The notes beneath the pieces are model-generated. The model was not told the origin of the DNA and did not search any database. It saw only the letters and a program-made list of their open reading frames with translations. Source: Kosakonia sp. H02 (GTDB lineage Bacteria; Pseudomonadota; Gammaproteobacteria; Enterobacterales; Enterobacteriaceae). From it: a stretch of 64,000 nucleotides of DNA. Below are positions 1 through 8,835 of the stretch, piece by piece. The position numbers and the translations under genes were made by a program. Within the stretch, counting starts at the first letter, position 1, and every line of letters starts with the position of its first letter. The stretch is taken from assembly GCA_030704225.1 (NCBI GenBank), contig CP131915.1, forward strand, positions 3,410,001-3,474,000. Reading direction: 5' to 3'.

Positions 1-706
1 CCACGGCTTCTTTGTCAACACCGTAGCGGGCATACTCATCCGCATTTACGTCTGATGACATCGATAATCCTGTATTGCGATAGCGCATTGGCGACGGTAT
101 CCAGCGCCCCGCTGAACTGTGTACTTCTTTCACCCCGGCGTTGAGAAAGATACCAAGGTTCTCCGCACGCACACCTGCGCCAGCCATGATGATTGGAACA
201 CCGGACAGAGCATTTAGTTCCCTGATTAATGAAACTCCTTTTTCTGCCGAAGACTGCTGACCGGACGTCAGAATGCGCGCGACGCCTAATTCAGCAAGGG
301 TTTCAATCGCCTGACGCGGATCGGCGCACATATCAAACGCGCGATGAAATGTCACCGACATGCCCTCTGCGGCGCGCATAATTTCGCCCATCCGGGCGCT
401 ATCGACATTGCCGTCTTCATCCAGCACGCCGGTGACCAGCCCCGGAAAGCCCAACTCGCGCATGAAATGAATATCGTCAAGCATGGCGCGAAACTCATCG
501 TCGCGATAACAAAAATCGCCGCCGCGCGGGCGCACAATCGGGTGCACCGGAATGGTGACCGTCTGGCGTATGGCTTTCAATGCCCCGGCAGAAGGGGTTA
601 ACCCGCCCTCTTTCGGCGCGGCGCAAAACTCAATCCGGTCGGCTCCGTGCTGCTGCGCTATTCGCGCGTCGTCAACGCTGTAACAGCAGATTTCCAGTAA
701 TGTCAT
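1..706 (-). CDS. cutC: CutC family protein, C-terminus cut by window edge
   Basis: Translation from the ATG at 706 gives an uninterrupted 235 codons to the window edge, beginning MTLLEICCYSVDDA and containing GADRIEFC and the FHRAFDM segment typical of CutC. The E. coli protein is 248 residues, so only about a dozen residues are missing. A strong ribosome site (GGAGGAG) lies just upstream of the start. CutC is a cytoplasmic TIM-barrel protein once linked to copper tolerance; its biochemical role is not settled. It follows yecM on the same strand with a 69-bp gap, as in E. coli, and is probably co-transcribed with it. Confidence 0.95.
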   Translation of the reverse strand, partial: MTLLEICCYSVDDARIAQQHGADRIEFCAAPKEGGLTPSAGALKAIRQTVTIPVHPIVRPRGGDFCYRDDEFRAMLDDIHFMRELGFPGLVTGVLDEDGNVDSARMGEIMRAAEGMSVTFHRAFDMCADPRQAIETLAELGVARILTSGQQSSAEKGVSLIRELNALSGVPIIMAGAGVRAENLGIFLNAGVKEVHSSAGRWIPSPMRYRNTGLSMSSDVNADEYARYGVDKEAV

Positions 707-775
707 GACTCCTCCTTTTTTCATCATCGCACGCTTGCGCAAAGGCAGATCTGCGCGCCTTCACACCCTTGCATT

Positions 776-1336
776 TCACTGCTCGCTGGCGACAATTTCT
801 TCTATGCTCCACGGGTGAAATTTCACCGTCACTTGTCCGTCCGTTACCGCCAGAGTTGGGTTGGGCAACCGTTCATGCTCTCCCTTCGGTGAGCTGGTTT
901 TTACTGCTATCCCCGGCTGGCTTAACCCTTCATCGGCCAGCAGCGCCAGTGCGCGTGCATTCAGCGTTTCCACCTCGCCTGGCAGCACGATTTCGATATG
1001 TTCCCAGCCTTCGTGCGGGTAGCGTTTTTCCCCCGGCCACGGCAGTTCAATGACCGTGAAGGTCCAGTGGGCAACGCAGACTGGTTCGTGCAACTTAAAC
1101 AAGCAAATCGGCCGACCGTTGATGATATTTTCCGACAGCAATTCACCACACTGTTCAAAACCGCGCCGCCAGCGTTCCGCCATCGCGTTTTGGTGGCAGC
1201 GCAGCGAAATATGGTCGGCGTTTAAGGGTGCGATATTTAACCCCAGGCGGGTAGTCAAATTTTGCAATTTGTCGGCAAAATGCGGCAAATCTTCCGCAAT
1301 ATCCTGCAACTCTTCGATTGTTTGCCAATGGCTCAT
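776..1336 (-). CDS. yecM: YecM, VOC-superfamily putative metal-binding protein
   Basis: The 186-residue product (MSHWQTIEELQDIAEDLP...) matches YecM in length (188 in E. coli) and in position between cutC and argS. The family has a vicinal-oxygen-chelate fold; histidines such as those in DHISLRCH and in GWEHIEIVLPGE are candidate metal ligands. No enzyme activity is established for the family. It is divergent from argS, so the 146 bp between them should hold both promoters. Assignment is firm; function is unknown. Confidence 0.93.
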   Translation of the reverse strand: MSHWQTIEELQDIAEDLPHFADKLQNLTTRLGLNIAPLNADHISLRCHQNAMAERWRRGFEQCGELLSENIINGRPICLFKLHEPVCVAHWTFTVIELPWPGEKRYPHEGWEHIEIVLPGEVETLNARALALLADEGLSQPGIAVKTSSPKGEHERLPNPTLAVTDGQVTVKFHPWSIEEIVASEQ

Positions 1337-1482
1337 AACGGTGCTCGCAACTCATAACAAAGCGCATAATCTACCGTGTTATGCAGTACTGACGCCACCG
1401 GGCATTTGCAGTATACTCCCGCCTTTAATAAACACCCGGACGCAGCCCTTCTTATGCGGCGTCCTAAAAGTAAGGTATCCCG

Positions 1483-3216
1483 GTGAATATTCAGGCACTT
1501 CTCTCAGAAAAAGTCAGTCAGGCCATGATTGCGGCAGGCGCACCCGCAGATTGCGAAGCGCAGGTTCGACAGTCAGCAAAAATTCAGTTCGGCGACTATC
1601 AGGCTAACGGCGTGATGGCAGTGGCGAAAAAACTGGGTATGGCACCGCGACAACTGGCTGAACAAGTCCTGTCTCACCTCTCTCTTGACGGGATCGCCAA
1701 CAAAGTCGAAATCGCCGGGCCTGGCTTTATTAATATCTTCCTTGCCCCGGAATTTCTCGCTGAACAGGTAAGCACCGCGCTGAAATCCCCTCGACTGGGC
1801 GTTTCGCAGCCGCAACAGCAAACCATCGTGGTTGACTACTCTGCGCCAAACGTAGCGAAAGAGATGCATGTCGGCCACCTGCGCTCCACCATCATCGGCG
1901 ATGCCGCAGTGCGTACGCTGTCGTTCCTTGGTCACAAGGTCATTCGCGCTAACCACGTCGGCGACTGGGGTACCCAGTTCGGGATGCTGATTGCCTTCCT
2001 TGAGCTGAAACAGCAGGAAAACGCGGGCGAAATGGCGCTGGCGGACCTGGAAGGGTTCTACCGCGAAGCCAAAAAACATTATGACGAAGACGCGGCATTC
2101 GCCGAGCGCGCGCGCGGCTATGTGGTGAAATTGCAGGGCGGCGACGAATATTGCCGCGAAATGTGGCGCAAGCTGGTCGATATCACCATGAGCCAGAACC
2201 AGCAAACCTACGAGCGCCTGAACGTGACCCTCACCCGCAATGATGTGATGGGTGAAAGCCTCTACAACCCGATGCTGCCGGGGATTGTCGCGGATCTTAA
2301 AGCCAAAGGTCTGGCAGTGGAGAGCGAAGGCGCAACCGTGGTGTTTCTCGATGAGTACAAAAACAAAGAAGGCGAGCCGATGGGCGTCATCATCCAGAAA
2401 AAGGATGGCGGCTACCTCTACACCACAACCGATATCGCCTGTGCCAAATACCGTTATGAAACGCTGCATGCGGATCGCGTGCTCTATTACATCGACTCCC
2501 GTCAGCATCAACACCTGATGCAGGCGTGGACTATTGTGCGTAAAGCCGGTTATGTGCCGGACTCCGTCCCGCTGGAGCACCATATGTTCGGCATGATGCT
2601 GGGCAAAGATGGCAAACCGTTTAAAACCCGCGCGGGCGGTACCGTAAAACTTTCTGACCTGCTGGATGAAGCGCTGGAACGCGCCCGTCGCCTGGTGGCA
2701 GAAAAGAACCCGGATATGCCAGCGGACGAGCTGGAAAAACTGGCGAATGCGGTCGGTATCGGCGCGGTGAAATACGCCGATCTGTCGAAAAACCGCACCA
2801 CCGATTACATTTTTGACTGGGACAATATGCTGGCGTTTGAAGGCAACACCGCGCCGTATATGCAGTATGCCTATACCCGTGTACTTTCGGTGTTCCGCAA
2901 AGCGGATATTGAAGAAAGTACGCTGGAAAATGCCCCGGTGGTTATCCGCGAAGAGCGCGAAGCCCAGCTGGCGGCGCGTCTGTTGCAATTTGAAGAGACC
3001 CTGAGCGTGGTTGCGCGTGAAGGCACACCACATGTGATGTGTGCTTACCTGTACGATCTGGCGGGTTTGTTCTCCGGCTTTTACGAGCACTGCCCGATCC
3101 TCAGCGCAGAGAGCGACGACGTGCGCCAGAGCCGCCTGAAGCTGGCGCTGCTGACGGCAAAAACCCTGAAACTGGGTCTGGATACGCTGGGTATCGAAAC
3201 CGTCGAGCGTATGTAA
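1483..3216 (+). CDS. argS: Arginyl-tRNA synthetase
   Basis: Class I synthetase that charges tRNA-Arg in the cytoplasm. The 577-residue protein has the same length as E. coli ArgRS. The HIGH-type signature reads HVGHLRST near residue 130, preceded by SAPNVAKEMH; a canonical KMSKS is absent, as in enterobacterial ArgRS, where the GMMLGKDGKPFKTR segment occupies that place. The start is a GTG at 1483 with TAAGG upstream; no in-frame ATG fits the family N-terminus (MNIQALLSEKV). A REP-like element and a strong terminator follow. Confidence 0.98.
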   Translation: MNIQALLSEKVSQAMIAAGAPADCEAQVRQSAKIQFGDYQANGVMAVAKKLGMAPRQLAEQVLSHLSLDGIANKVEIAGPGFINIFLAPEFLAEQVSTALKSPRLGVSQPQQQTIVVDYSAPNVAKEMHVGHLRSTIIGDAAVRTLSFLGHKVIRANHVGDWGTQFGMLIAFLELKQQENAGEMALADLEGFYREAKKHYDEDAAFAERARGYVVKLQGGDEYCREMWRKLVDITMSQNQQTYERLNVTLTRNDVMGESLYNPMLPGIVADLKAKGLAVESEGATVVFLDEYKNKEGEPMGVIIQKKDGGYLYTTTDIACAKYRYETLHADRVLYYIDSRQHQHLMQAWTIVRKAGYVPDSVPLEHHMFGMMLGKDGKPFKTRAGGTVKLSDLLDEALERARRLVAEKNPDMPADELEKLANAVGIGAVKYADLSKNRTTDYIFDWDNMLAFEGNTAPYMQYAYTRVLSVFRKADIEESTLENAPVVIREEREAQLAARLLQFEETLSVVAREGTPHVMCAYLYDLAGLFSGFYEHCPILSAESDDVRQSRLKLALLTAKTLKLGLDTLGIETVERM

Positions 3217-3238
3217 TTGTTTTCGCCAGTGGGAACTT

Positions 3239-3270
3239 GCCGGATGGCGGCTACGCCTTATCCGGCCTAC
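3239..3270. repeat. REP-like palindromic element
   Basis: GCCGGATGGCGGCTACGCC followed by TTATCCGGCCTAC is an imperfect palindrome of the enterobacterial REP type (GCCGGATG...CATCCGGC core), located just after the argS stop. Such elements are scattered in intergenic regions and often stabilise upstream mRNA. A related element is at 61860-61886. Confidence 0.8.
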
Positions 3271-3290
3271 AAAACCTGATCGCGCATAAA

Positions 3291-3320
3291 AAAACCCCGG
3301 TTTCCCGGGGTTTTCTTTTT
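3291..3320 (+). terminator. Terminator after argS
   Basis: The stem CCCCGG-TTTC-CCGGGG is extended by AAAA/TTTT and followed by TTTTCTTTTTT. It separates argS from the convergent hydrolase gene and could work in both directions. Confidence 0.88.
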
Positions 3321-3328
3321 TCATCCTC

Positions 3329-4468
3329 TCAAAAATATTTGCGCAAATACTCCGTTAAACAGAGCATCGCCATCGCCTGACCATACGGCATTGAGGTCAA
3401 CGGGATCTGGCGATAAAACTCAAGATCGCTGCCCATTCCTGTCCCGAACGACACCTGCAACAACTCCCCTTCCGGCGAAATATTACTGACAATCGCTTTC
3501 ACCGCTTTTTCCGCCACCGGGGTGTAATCAGCGCTGATATAACGCTTGCGCAACGCTTTCAACATGCCATAGGCAAAACCGGCAGTGGCGGAAGCTTCCA
3601 GGTAGGAGTTTGGGTCATCGAGCAGCGTATGCCACAGCCCGCTCTCATCCTGACATTTTGCCAGCGCGGCAATCTGCGCATTCAGCACCTGCACCAGATA
3701 ACGGCGCACCGCATTATTTTCCGGCAGATCCACCAGTTCCAGAAAATCGGGAATAACAATAGTCAGCCAGCTATTGCCGCGCGCCCAGCGGGCGTTGGCA
3801 AAATTATGCTGCCCTGCGTAACTCCAGCCGTGGAACCACAACCCGGTCTCCCGATCCATCAGATTTTGCACATGCAGCAGGAACTGATACACCGCCTCTT
3901 CGACATACTCCGGCTTGTTAAGCAGCTTGCCGATTTTTGCCAGCGGCAACACCGTCATCATCAACGTGTCGTCCCACATCTGCTGATGATTCTCTTCCGC
4001 CAGCGTAATGTGCTGCATGCCGCCGAAGTCGGTGCGCGGCATCTCGTTCATTGCCCACTCGGCCCAGCTCTCCAGCCACGGTAAATAAGCTGGATTGCCG
4101 GTCTCTTCATAGCGATACGCCAGCGTCAGGAACGGCGCCATAGTATTGACGTTTTTGGTGGTTGCGCCTTCAGCAAAGCGGTCGGCGAACCAGCTATCAA
4201 TCACGCCCAGAATGTATTCATCCCCCGTCTGGCGGTAATACTGATACATGCCATACAGCCCGACGCCGTGCGTCCATTCCCAACCGGCCCAGCCTTTGGT
4301 GTCAATCACACGACCATCGTCGAGACGGAGTAAAAACTCGCCGCTTTCATCGTGAATATTGACCAGATTGTGCGTCACCTTGCGGATCAACGCTTTCAGT
4401 TCATCACGGGCGATAAAACGCTCTGGCTGACGCAGTAACGGGCTGTGTTTGACAGGCCAAACCTTCAT
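3329..4468 (-). CDS. GH105 unsaturated rhamnogalacturonyl hydrolase (RhiN/YteR-like)
   Basis: The 379-residue protein without signal peptide has the alpha/alpha-barrel features of glycoside hydrolase family 105: HGVGLYGMYQYY, the MWDDTLMM motif with the probable catalytic Asp, and WARGNSW. These enzymes remove the unsaturated galacturonyl unit from rhamnogalacturonan fragments in the cytoplasm. It lies 10 bp after the GPH transporter gene, so the pair forms an operon like rhiTN of Dickeya: import of the disaccharide, then hydrolysis. E. coli has neither gene at this place; the pair is inserted between argS and flhE. Substrate is inferred from the family and partner. Confidence 0.88.
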   Translation of the reverse strand: MKVWPVKHSPLLRQPERFIARDELKALIRKVTHNLVNIHDESGEFLLRLDDGRVIDTKGWAGWEWTHGVGLYGMYQYYRQTGDEYILGVIDSWFADRFAEGATTKNVNTMAPFLTLAYRYEETGNPAYLPWLESWAEWAMNEMPRTDFGGMQHITLAEENHQQMWDDTLMMTVLPLAKIGKLLNKPEYVEEAVYQFLLHVQNLMDRETGLWFHGWSYAGQHNFANARWARGNSWLTIVIPDFLELVDLPENNAVRRYLVQVLNAQIAALAKCQDESGLWHTLLDDPNSYLEASATAGFAYGMLKALRKRYISADYTPVAEKAVKAIVSNISPEGELLQVSFGTGMGSDLEFYRQIPLTSMPYGQAMAMLCLTEYLRKYF

Positions 4469-4478
4469 ATTTTTAACC

Positions 4479-6053
4479 TCAGTTGTAAGTCGATTTCAGT
4501 TGCGCCGCTTTAAGCGGTGGCGCAGCAGGTTTATTACGATTCAGGTAACCAATGTTGTTATTCCCCCACAGCGATTCGTAAGGCATCCCCGCCAGCATTT
4601 CGACGGTTGCCCGCGCCTGCGGCGTAATGCTTTCCGGCATCGCGCGGCCGTTTTCACGCATTTTTGCCGTCTCTTCACGCAGTACGCTGTGGGTTTTCAG
4701 ATTCAGTTTGAAACGCAGGGAGACCAGGAAACCGCAGCACAGCACGGCAACGGTTCCAAAGCACATGATCATCAAAATGGTGTGGCTCACTTCCGGCACC
4801 TGGGTTTTCTGGCCGGAAACAAAACCAGAGGTCTGCATCACAATGCCCACCAGCATTACCGCCCCGGCCTGCGACGCTTTACGGGTCAGGGTCATGATCC
4901 CGGCGAAGATCCCTTCGCGGCGCTGGCCGGTAACCACTTCATCAATATCCGCAATGTAGGTATAAGTATTCCACGGTACGTAGTTGATCCCCCCGCGCCC
5001 CAGACCAGCGACGGCAGAAACCAGCAGCAACAGGGAGTAAACATCGCTCAGCCCGGCGTAATAGAGCACGGCATAAGACATGGCGCTCAGACCAAACAGC
5101 ACCACCACCATGCGGTAAGACGGCGCGGGCCCGAAACGGATACACAGCGGGATCATGGCGATAACCGCGATGAACTGGAACACCGCCATAGTGCCGAGCA
5201 GGTTCGATGCCAGAGAGGCTTCCTGCATCAGCACAAACACCACGTAATACGTAAACACGGCGTTGAAGACGTCCTGGGCGATATAACCGCCGAGGTACAT
5301 GCCTAAATGCTGGCGGAAAATTTTAATCCGCAGGGTAGAACTGAGTTCGACAAACAGGCGACGCAGGCTCTGCCCAAGCGTGAGGCTCTTTTTCTCCTCT
5401 TCTGCGCGCAGCGCCGCTTCCGTCCACGCTTCACGCGGGCGCTCCCAGGTAAAGATCCACACCAGGGTCAGCATAATGGCGCACAGAACAGAAAAGACCA
5501 GGCTTGCATAGAAGAAAGAGACCGCGTTGTCTTTGCCAAAGTGCGTCAGCAAAATCCCCGGCAGGAAGGAGGCCAGAATCGCCGACATCTGCGCCATGGA
5601 GATACGCGCGCCGGAGAATTTGGTTTTCTGTTTGAAATCATCGGTCATCTCCGGCACCAGCGTTTCATAGGGCACCAGGATCATGGTATAAACCACGTCA
5701 AACAGCAGATAAGTCAGCAGGTAATACCAGAAACTCATGTCCCCTACCCACATAATGGAGTAGCTGAACACGCAAGGAATACCCAACAAAATAAAGAACT
5801 TACGCCGACCAAAACGTTTACCCAGTCGTGTCGAGCCGAAGTTATCAGTTAAGAAGCCCATCAGCGGGCTAACCACCGCATCCAGCACCCTGGCGGCGGC
5901 AAAAATAAACGTCGCTTCAATCGGCGTCAGGCCGCAAAAGGTTGTATAGAAGTAGAGTAACCATGCTGCGGTTAATGCGGTCGTGCCTGCACCCAGAAAG
6001 TCGCCCGAGCCGTAGGCGAGGTAATTAGCCAATCCAATTTTTTGTTTTTTCAT
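4479..6053 (-). CDS. GPH-family sugar:cation symporter, probable rhamnogalacturonide transporter
   Basis: A glycoside-pentoside-hexuronide family permease with about twelve membrane segments. The N-terminus KIGLANYLAYGSGDFLGAG and the loop following DAVVSPLMGFLTDN are typical of this family. I take the ATG at 6053 (MKKQKIGLAN, 524 residues) because AGGG lies at good spacing before it; a TTG three codons earlier sits on top of that ribosome site. The loop around residues 200-240 and a C-terminal tail of about 60 residues are cytoplasmic. It is first gene of the operon with the GH105 hydrolase, which suggests uptake of unsaturated rhamnogalacturonan oligomers (RhiT-like role; inference). Confidence 0.85.
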   Translation of the reverse strand: MKKQKIGLANYLAYGSGDFLGAGTTALTAAWLLYFYTTFCGLTPIEATFIFAAARVLDAVVSPLMGFLTDNFGSTRLGKRFGRRKFFILLGIPCVFSYSIMWVGDMSFWYYLLTYLLFDVVYTMILVPYETLVPEMTDDFKQKTKFSGARISMAQMSAILASFLPGILLTHFGKDNAVSFFYASLVFSVLCAIMLTLVWIFTWERPREAWTEAALRAEEEKKSLTLGQSLRRLFVELSSTLRIKIFRQHLGMYLGGYIAQDVFNAVFTYYVVFVLMQEASLASNLLGTMAVFQFIAVIAMIPLCIRFGPAPSYRMVVVLFGLSAMSYAVLYYAGLSDVYSLLLLVSAVAGLGRGGINYVPWNTYTYIADIDEVVTGQRREGIFAGIMTLTRKASQAGAVMLVGIVMQTSGFVSGQKTQVPEVSHTILMIMCFGTVAVLCCGFLVSLRFKLNLKTHSVLREETAKMRENGRAMPESITPQARATVEMLAGMPYESLWGNNNIGYLNRNKPAAPPLKAAQLKSTYN

Positions 6054-6221
6054 TGCCGTCAACCCTGTTCATTATTGGGGACCTTTGGCGATCCGGCTTA
6101 GCCAAAGGGATTTCTTACACGGCTAAAGTAAGAGGATGTGCGGCGGGAAACCTTTCTGTTTCTGCCATCAACATGACGCCGCTGGCAAAAACACAAAGAG
6201 TGTCGATACTCGCTTCACTGA

Positions 6222-6250
6222 TTTATAAAACAGCGTTTCTTTTGCTTCAA
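6222..6250 (-). promoter_or_regulatory. Sigma70-type promoter with KdgR-like operator for the GPH/GH105 operon
   Basis: On the minus strand TTGAAG (6245-6250) and TATAAA (6222-6227) are spaced by exactly 17 bp. The spacer and -10 carry a near-palindrome AAGAAACGCTGTTTTATA (6224-6243) that resembles the KdgR box (consensus about AATRAAACATTGTTTYATT). KdgR represses pectin-use genes in enterobacteria, and the downstream genes fit that regulon, so repression by occlusion of the promoter is likely. Leader length would be about 160 nt. Confidence 0.55.
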
Positions 6251-6280
6251 AAGGAGAGGCCAAAAATGAGGCGCAGATAG

Positions 6281-6305
6281 CAAAATCCCGCACGGGCGGC
6301 GGGAT
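6281..6305 (-). terminator. Terminator after flhBAE
   Basis: ATCCCGC-7 nt-GCGGGAT stem; on the minus strand it is followed by TTTTG. It lies 50 bp beyond flhE and would end the flhBAE transcript before the GPH promoter. Confidence 0.6.
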
Positions 6306-6355
6306 GAGAGGATAAAAAAACAGCTAACTGCTTGAGTTTCCTGAAAGCGAAGCCG

Positions 6356-6754
6356 TCAGGGTTGGCGGTAGTTCACAAGCACCTGGTTACTGCGCACACT
6401 CAGATTGGGCCATAAACGCCCCCCGCCAGGTACTTCCCAGACAAAGCGCAGCGGTTCAAGCGCAGGAACATCATAAAAGCCGCGCGTCGTGCCGCTCTGC
6501 CCGTCCAGCTCTACACAGCGCGCTTGCGAGCAGAGCCGCACGCGCAAACCTGCGGGCGTCGGGCCATTCAGTTCGTAGCGCCAGGAGACATCCGTCATTA
6601 ATCCGCTGACCGGCTGCGTTGGCCCCAGTAAGCGTGATGAAGCCACCACGCCGCGATTCGCCAGCGTAATGCCGATACTGCTGGCCTGCCATGCGCCTTC
6701 ACCCATAGCGTGAGCGAAAAGCGGGAGTGCGAGAAGCAGAGCAAATATGCGCAT
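6356..6754 (-). CDS. flhE: FlhE, periplasmic flagellar protein
   Basis: The 132-residue product has a clear signal peptide (MRIFALLLALPLFAHAMG) and matches FlhE in length (130 in E. coli) and position after flhA. FlhE is periplasmic and is reported to act as a plug or regulator that limits proton leak through the flagellar export gate. The start codon overlaps the flhA stop (ATGA-type overlap), so translation is probably coupled. Two cysteines (CSQARC) could form a disulfide. Confidence 0.93.
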   Translation of the reverse strand: MRIFALLLALPLFAHAMGEGAWQASSIGITLANRGVVASSRLLGPTQPVSGLMTDVSWRYELNGPTPAGLRVRLCSQARCVELDGQSGTTRGFYDVPALEPLRFVWEVPGGGRLWPNLSVRSNQVLVNYRQP

Positions 6755-8835
6755 TATTGTCCTCCAATGGTCGCGGTCATACGAATACTGCGGTTGTCGG
6801 ACATCTCGAGGTTCGACAACACCACCAGTTGCGGCAGGCTGCGGCGCAGAAAACGGGCCAGTAGCGGACGCAGCGCATGGTTAACCAGCAGCACCGGCGG
6901 TGCACCGAGCATCTCCTGGCGCGCCAGCGCTTCTTGCGTCTGTTCGAGCAGACGATCCGCCAGACCTGGCTCGAGGCCGCCGCCACCCTGTAAGGCCTGC
7001 AACAGCAAGCGCTCAAGCGGCGTATCAAGGCCAATCACCTGCACTTCATCATTGCCCGGGAACCACTGCTGCGTGATCGCGCGGCCCAGTGCCACACGGA
7101 CCACAGCAGTCAGTTCATGAGGATCGTTTTGCAGCGGCGCATGTTCAGCCAGCGTTTCCAGAATGGTACGCATATCGCGGATCGGTACGCGCTCGGCCAG
7201 CAGGTTTTGCAGCACTTTATGCAGCGTCGTCAGCGTCACCACGCCCGGCACCAGATCTTCGGTCAGCTTCGGCATCTCCTGGCTAACTCTGTCAAGCAGT
7301 TGCTGCGCTTCCTGGCGACCAAACAGCTCCGCCGAGAATTGACCAATCAAGTGGTTCAGGTGCGTAGCCACCACGGTACTGGCTTCCACAACGGTAAAGC
7401 CCTGGATCTGTGCCTGCTCTTTCAGCGCACTTTCAATCCAGATTGCCGCCAGGCCAAAGGCCGGATCGACGGTCGCTTCACCCGGCAGAGAACCGGCAGC
7501 CGTACCAGGGTTGATTGCCAGCCAGCGCCCCGGATACGCCTCGCCGCTGCCAATTTCCACGCCTTTCATCAGAATGCGATAGCGCGCCGGCGGCAAGTCC
7601 ATATTGTCGCGGATATGCACCACCGGCGGCAGGAAGCCGACATCTTGCGCGAACTTCTTACGAATACTGCGGATACGCCCAAGCAGTTCGCCGTCCTGCT
7701 GGAAGTCTACCATTGGGATCAGGCGGTAACCCACTTCCATGCCGAGTGAGTCTTCGAGTTGCACATCGCTCCACGTCGCTTCGACGGCCTGGGTGTTTTC
7801 CTGCACCTTATTGACCGCAATCGCTTCAACTGGCGCTTTCATCTCTTTACCGCGCAACCACCAGGCCAGCCCCAGTAACGCCGCCGTAAACAGCAGGAAG
7901 ACAAAGTTCGGCATGCCGGGCACAAGACCGAGCAGCCCCAGTACCGCCGCACTCAACACCATCACGCGTGGGTTAGAGAAAAGCTGCCCGACCATCTGCT
8001 GGCCGACATCCTGATCGGTACTGACGCGGGTAACGATAACGCCCGCGGCGGTGGAGATAACCAGCGCCGGGATCTGCGCCACCAGACCATCACCGATGGT
8101 CAGCAGGGTGTAACTTTCTGCCGCACTGCCCATCGACATATCATGTTGCAGCACACCCACCAGCAGACCGCCGATAACGTTAATCACCATGATCAAAATA
8201 CCGGCGATAGCGTCACCACGAACGAACTTGCTCGCACCGTCCATGGAGCCGTAGAAATCCGCTTCCTGCGTCACTTCGCTGCGCCGACGCTTGGCCTCAT
8301 CCTCACCAATAATTCCGGCGTTGAGGTCGGCGTCGATAGCCATCTGTTTGCCCGGCATCCCATCAAGAACGAAACGCGCGCCCACTTCGGCAATACGCCC
8401 CGCACCTTTGGTGATAACCATAAAGTTGATGATAACGAGGATGACGAACACCACGATACCGATGGCGAAATTACCGCCAACGAGGAAGTGGCCGAAGGCT
8501 TCAACCACGCGCCCCGCCGCCGCGCCGCCCGTATGCCCGTCCATCAGAATGATACGGGTCGAGGCAACGTTCAGCGCCAGGCGCAGCAAGGTGGTGAACA
8601 GCAAAATGGTAGGAAACGCGGCGAATTCGAGCGTGCGCTGGGTGAACATCGCCACCAGCAGCACCATGATCGACAGCGCAATGTTAAAGGTAAACAGTAA
8701 GTCGAGGACAAATGCCGGTAGCGGCAGCACCATCATCGACAAAATAAGCATAATGAGCACCGGCCCGGCAAGGATTTGCCATTGGGTCGATTTCAGATTG
8801 CCGGGCAGACGCAGCATTGCTACCAGATTAGCCAT
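6754..8835 (-). CDS. flhA: FlhA, flagellar type III export gate protein
   Basis: The 693-residue protein (692 in E. coli) has about eight N-terminal membrane segments (to residue 330) and a large cytoplasmic domain that binds chaperone-substrate complexes. The conserved loop GAGRIAEVGARFVLDGMPGK is present near residue 145. FlhA forms the nonameric ring of the export apparatus and uses proton-motive force. It overlaps flhB by 8 bp and flhE by 1 bp, giving a tight flhBAE operon. Confidence 0.98.
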   Translation of the reverse strand: MANLVAMLRLPGNLKSTQWQILAGPVLIMLILSMMVLPLPAFVLDLLFTFNIALSIMVLLVAMFTQRTLEFAAFPTILLFTTLLRLALNVASTRIILMDGHTGGAAAGRVVEAFGHFLVGGNFAIGIVVFVILVIINFMVITKGAGRIAEVGARFVLDGMPGKQMAIDADLNAGIIGEDEAKRRRSEVTQEADFYGSMDGASKFVRGDAIAGILIMVINVIGGLLVGVLQHDMSMGSAAESYTLLTIGDGLVAQIPALVISTAAGVIVTRVSTDQDVGQQMVGQLFSNPRVMVLSAAVLGLLGLVPGMPNFVFLLFTAALLGLAWWLRGKEMKAPVEAIAVNKVQENTQAVEATWSDVQLEDSLGMEVGYRLIPMVDFQQDGELLGRIRSIRKKFAQDVGFLPPVVHIRDNMDLPPARYRILMKGVEIGSGEAYPGRWLAINPGTAAGSLPGEATVDPAFGLAAIWIESALKEQAQIQGFTVVEASTVVATHLNHLIGQFSAELFGRQEAQQLLDRVSQEMPKLTEDLVPGVVTLTTLHKVLQNLLAERVPIRDMRTILETLAEHAPLQNDPHELTAVVRVALGRAITQQWFPGNDEVQVIGLDTPLERLLLQALQGGGGLEPGLADRLLEQTQEALARQEMLGAPPVLLVNHALRPLLARFLRRSLPQLVVLSNLEMSDNRSIRMTATIGGQ

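Noticed and set aside
1573..3324. 583-codon open frame antisense to argS
   Set aside because: It covers the whole of a clear argS gene; it is a codon-bias shadow rich in His, Arg and Gln.
6053..6280. 75-codon frame upstream of the GPH gene
   Set aside because: It lies over the operon promoter and leader on the opposite strand and has no recognisable family.
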